The notes under the pieces are model-generated. The model was not told where the DNA came from, did no database searches, and saw only the letters and a program-made list of their open reading frames with translations. From the NCBI GenBank assembly GCA_002722315.1, contig PBLG01000052.1:36288-100287 (forward strand): DNA of 64,000 nt. Direction: 5' to 3'. Position numbers and translations under genes: made by a program. Shown here in pieces: positions 61,690 to 64,000 of this stretch. Position 1 is the stretch's first letter, and every line of letters begins with the position of its first letter. The DNA is from Lysobacterales bacterium (lineage in GTDB: Bacteria; Pseudomonadota; Gammaproteobacteria; Xanthomonadales; Wenzhouxiangellaceae).

Positions 61690-63003
61690 ATGCCGGACAT
61701 CGACACCCACGCAATTTCGTCGACCGGCACCAACTGGGTAGCGTTCAGCGGCGGCCCCGATTCGGTCTGCCTGCTGCACCTGCTGATCGCGGCCGGCCTG
61801 AGCCGGCGGATTCACGTGGTCCACGTCGACCACGGCCTCGACGACCAAAGCGCCGCCAGGGCCGAGCGGGCGGTCGAAATCGCTGCCGACATGGGAATGG
61901 ACTGCAGCGTGGAGCGGCTCGACCCGTTGCAGCCGCGCGGCGCAGGCGGGCCCGAGGCCGTCGCCCGCCACGCACGCTACGCGCGATTGCAGACCCTGAT
62001 CCAGCCCGGAGACCACGTGCTCACCGCTCATCATGCCGACGATCAGGTCGAGACCGTGCTGCTCAGACTGCTGCGCGGCGCCGGCCCCGACGGGCTGAGG
62101 GGAATGCAGCCGCTGCGCCGCCTGGCGCCGGGCTGGCTGGGCCGGCCGCTGCTGGCATGGACGCGCGGGGAAATCCTGGAATACCTGCGCCGCAATGAGC
62201 TCGATTACCTGCACGACCCGACCAACCGGGATCTCTCGCTGGATCGCAATTACCTTCGTCATCGCGTCCTTCCCGAGATCGCGCGCCGCTGGCCGGGTTA
62301 CCGGTCCTCCATCCTGCAGTCTTGCCGCTGGCAGGGCGCCGCCGCCCGCTCGATGAACGTCGAGGCCAGGCGGACGTTCGAACAGCTTGCGCGGACCCGG
62401 GGTCATTCCGGCGAGACCACGCTCGACGCCGCGGACTGGCTGGCGCTGGAAGCCGAACAGGGATTCGCCGTGATCCGGGCCTGGTGCGCCGACGAGGCCA
62501 TAGGCGCGCCGCCCACTCGACCGCTTTCAGAATTCCGCGCGCAGTGCGCCTCCGCCCGCCCCGACCGACAGCCTGTCCTTGACTGGCCGGATGCCCGCCT
62601 GCATGCCTGGGGCGGACATCTGTGGCTGGATCACAAACCCGTCGTTCCAGGCGGGTGGCAATGCGCCTGGCCCGACGGGAATCGATGTCGGCTGCCGGTC
62701 GGCGGCAGCCTGGCCTGGTCCGGCGTCGCGCGCGGCGAAATCGGGAGGCACTGGCACCTTTCGAACCCGCCCCGGGGCGCCCGACTGCGCCTTCATGCCG
62801 ACGGACCGGCCAGGGAAGTATCCGAGCTGATGCGCGAAGCCGGCATCCCGCCCTGGCGCCGTCATGCATACCCGGCGCTTTCGATCGACGGCAGATTGTG
62901 CGCCGTCGGTGTCGATTGGATGGACGCCCGCTTCGCCGAACGACTGGCCCGAAGCGGCAGTCGCCTGGAATGGCGACAGCGACCGACGGCGCTGCTACCA
63001 TGA
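61690..63003 (+). CDS. tilS: tRNA(Ile)-lysidine synthase
   Basis: WVAFSGGPDSVCLLHLL PP-loop; HVVHVDHGLDDQSAARAE; LTAHHADDQVETVLLRLLRGAGPDGLRGM. Confidence 0.93.
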   Translation: MPDIDTHAISSTGTNWVAFSGGPDSVCLLHLLIAAGLSRRIHVVHVDHGLDDQSAARAERAVEIAADMGMDCSVERLDPLQPRGAGGPEAVARHARYARLQTLIQPGDHVLTAHHADDQVETVLLRLLRGAGPDGLRGMQPLRRLAPGWLGRPLLAWTRGEILEYLRRNELDYLHDPTNRDLSLDRNYLRHRVLPEIARRWPGYRSSILQSCRWQGAAARSMNVEARRTFEQLARTRGHSGETTLDAADWLALEAEQGFAVIRAWCADEAIGAPPTRPLSEFRAQCASARPDRQPVLDWPDARLHAWGGHLWLDHKPVVPGGWQCAWPDGNRCRLPVGGSLAWSGVARGEIGRHWHLSNPPRGARLRLHADGPAREVSELMREAGIPPWRRHAYPALSIDGRLCAVGVDWMDARFAERLARSGSRLEWRQRPTALLP

Positions 63004-63028
63004 AAGCATCGTATCCGGGGAATCAGAC

Positions 63029-63274
63029 GTGCCCAGCAGCCAGAAGAAAAGCCAGCCTTCTTTCGAGAAAACCCTTGCAGAGTTGGAAACGCTGGTCGAG
63101 CAACTTGAATCGGGCGAACTCGAGCTCGCCGACTCGCTGGACAAGTTCAAACGCGGGATCGAGCTCAGCAAGCAGTGCCGGGCGATGCTCGACCAGGCTC
63201 AACAGACCATAGACGACGTCATGGCGTCCGACGCACCGCCCGATTCGGCGGACGAACAATCCGCCGAAACGTAA
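63029..63274 (+). CDS. xseB: Exodeoxyribonuclease VII small subunit
   Basis: GTG start; SFEKTLAELETLVEQLESGELELADSLDKFKRGIELSKQC. Confidence 0.93.
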   Translation: MPSSQKKSQPSFEKTLAELETLVEQLESGELELADSLDKFKRGIELSKQCRAMLDQAQQTIDDVMASDAPPDSADEQSAET

Positions 63275-63860
63275 GATTGATTCTGGGCTGCACGTCAAGT
63301 GCGGTTCTGGGCAGTGCGTGCTGCCAGTGATGCTGAGTGTCTCCACGCATGATCATCAGGCTGCCGTGCGCCGGCCTGATCTCCAGCTTCGTTGTCTTGT
63401 CTTCCTTGCTTCGCAGCACGAATCTTCTCACCGCACCGAGACTGATCGACGCGATGGTCGGGCATGATCCAAGTTCCGCTTCGTCGTCCGAATGCCATCC
63501 CATCGAGTCGCGGCCGTCTCGATAGAGGTTGAGCAGTGCGCAGTTGAATTCACACCCGGCTTCCCGCTCGATCTCCGTCCGCAGCGCGACCAGGGCTTCG
63601 TGCCACGGCTCGGCATGATGTACATCTCCCGAGTAGGCATAGCTGACGCCGGAATCGCCCTGGAACGCTATCTTGCGCGGCTGCATCACTTTCCTGCCGA
63701 ACATGTTGATTGTTCGCGATCGCCAGAACGGTTCCCGTAACAGTGTCGAGAATATTCGATCGGCGCGCGAACGGTCGATGAACTCGCGGATGTAAACAAG
63801 CTCACCGCCTGGGGGCAGCGCGTTGACATGAACCTCACCCGGAATTGACTCGGCCTTCAT
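63219..63860 (-). CDS. AlkB-like 2OG-Fe(II) oxygenase
   Basis: NLYRDGRDSMGWHSDDEAELG (HxD), GDTQHHWQHALPR, RINLTFR. Confidence 0.9.
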   Translation of the reverse strand: MKAESIPGEVHVNALPPGGELVYIREFIDRSRADRIFSTLLREPFWRSRTINMFGRKVMQPRKIAFQGDSGVSYAYSGDVHHAEPWHEALVALRTEIEREAGCEFNCALLNLYRDGRDSMGWHSDDEAELGSCPTIASISLGAVRRFVLRSKEDKTTKLEIRPAHGSLMIMRGDTQHHWQHALPRTALDVQPRINLTFRRIVRPPNRAVRRTP

Positions 63861-63937
63861 TTGAATTTGACTTTGCGTCGATGTCCAGCGCGCATTCTAG
63901 CCTGAAGTTCTGATCGAAAAAACGGCTGTTTATTGGC

Positions 63938-63963
63938 AAACCCCTTGATCTTTCAAGGGGTTT
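63938..63963. terminator. Hairpin, possible terminator
   Basis: aaaccccttgatctttcaaggggttt, 9-10 bp stem. Confidence 0.4.
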
Positions 63964-64000
63964 CGTCGTTTTGAGCGGGGAGGTTGTCAATAATGTAGCC

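Noticed and set aside
60242-61714. 490-aa minus-strand ORF opposite gluQ/accA
   Set aside because: Antisense to two strongly recognised housekeeping genes.

Overview
The window is a ~64 kb high-GC chromosomal segment, most likely gammaproteobacterial (inference from gene content), with no convincing prophage, transposase or CRISPR array. Its main accessory block (about 3.4-26.2 kb) is a surface-polysaccharide region. It is unusually rich in sulfotransferase domains: six in ~13.5 kb, two of them fused to glycosyltransferases. It also carries a Wzm/Wzt-type ABC exporter, WecB, RmlA, several glycosyltransferases and an Lnt-like N-acyltransferase. About 11 kb further on lies a galU-cysD-cysNC operon that can make UDP-glucose and PAPS, so a sulfated exopolysaccharide or LPS pathway is the leading candidate system. 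Other notable items: (i) a tandem duplication of the tRNA-Glu 3' end, each copy with its own terminator, resembling the E. coli tyrT/rtT arrangement; (ii) a secreted dockerin-like / cohesin-like / IPTL-CTERM operon sharing an exact C-x4-P-x-SH-x3-FT-x-C signature; (iii) a FimX-like protein with degenerate REC, GGDEF and EAL domains; (iv) REP elements that supply the stop codons of two genes; (v) a TrmB-like gene directly behind tRNA-Lys with no canonical start codon; (vi) a structured intergenic inverted repeat upstream of a conserved hypothetical gene. The rest is mostly housekeeping: prpBC, mazG, a two-component system, hslO, gph, ubiG, efp/epmB, htpX, gluQ, accA, tilS, xseB, alkB and three tRNAs. 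All family calls come from reading motifs; no database search was run.
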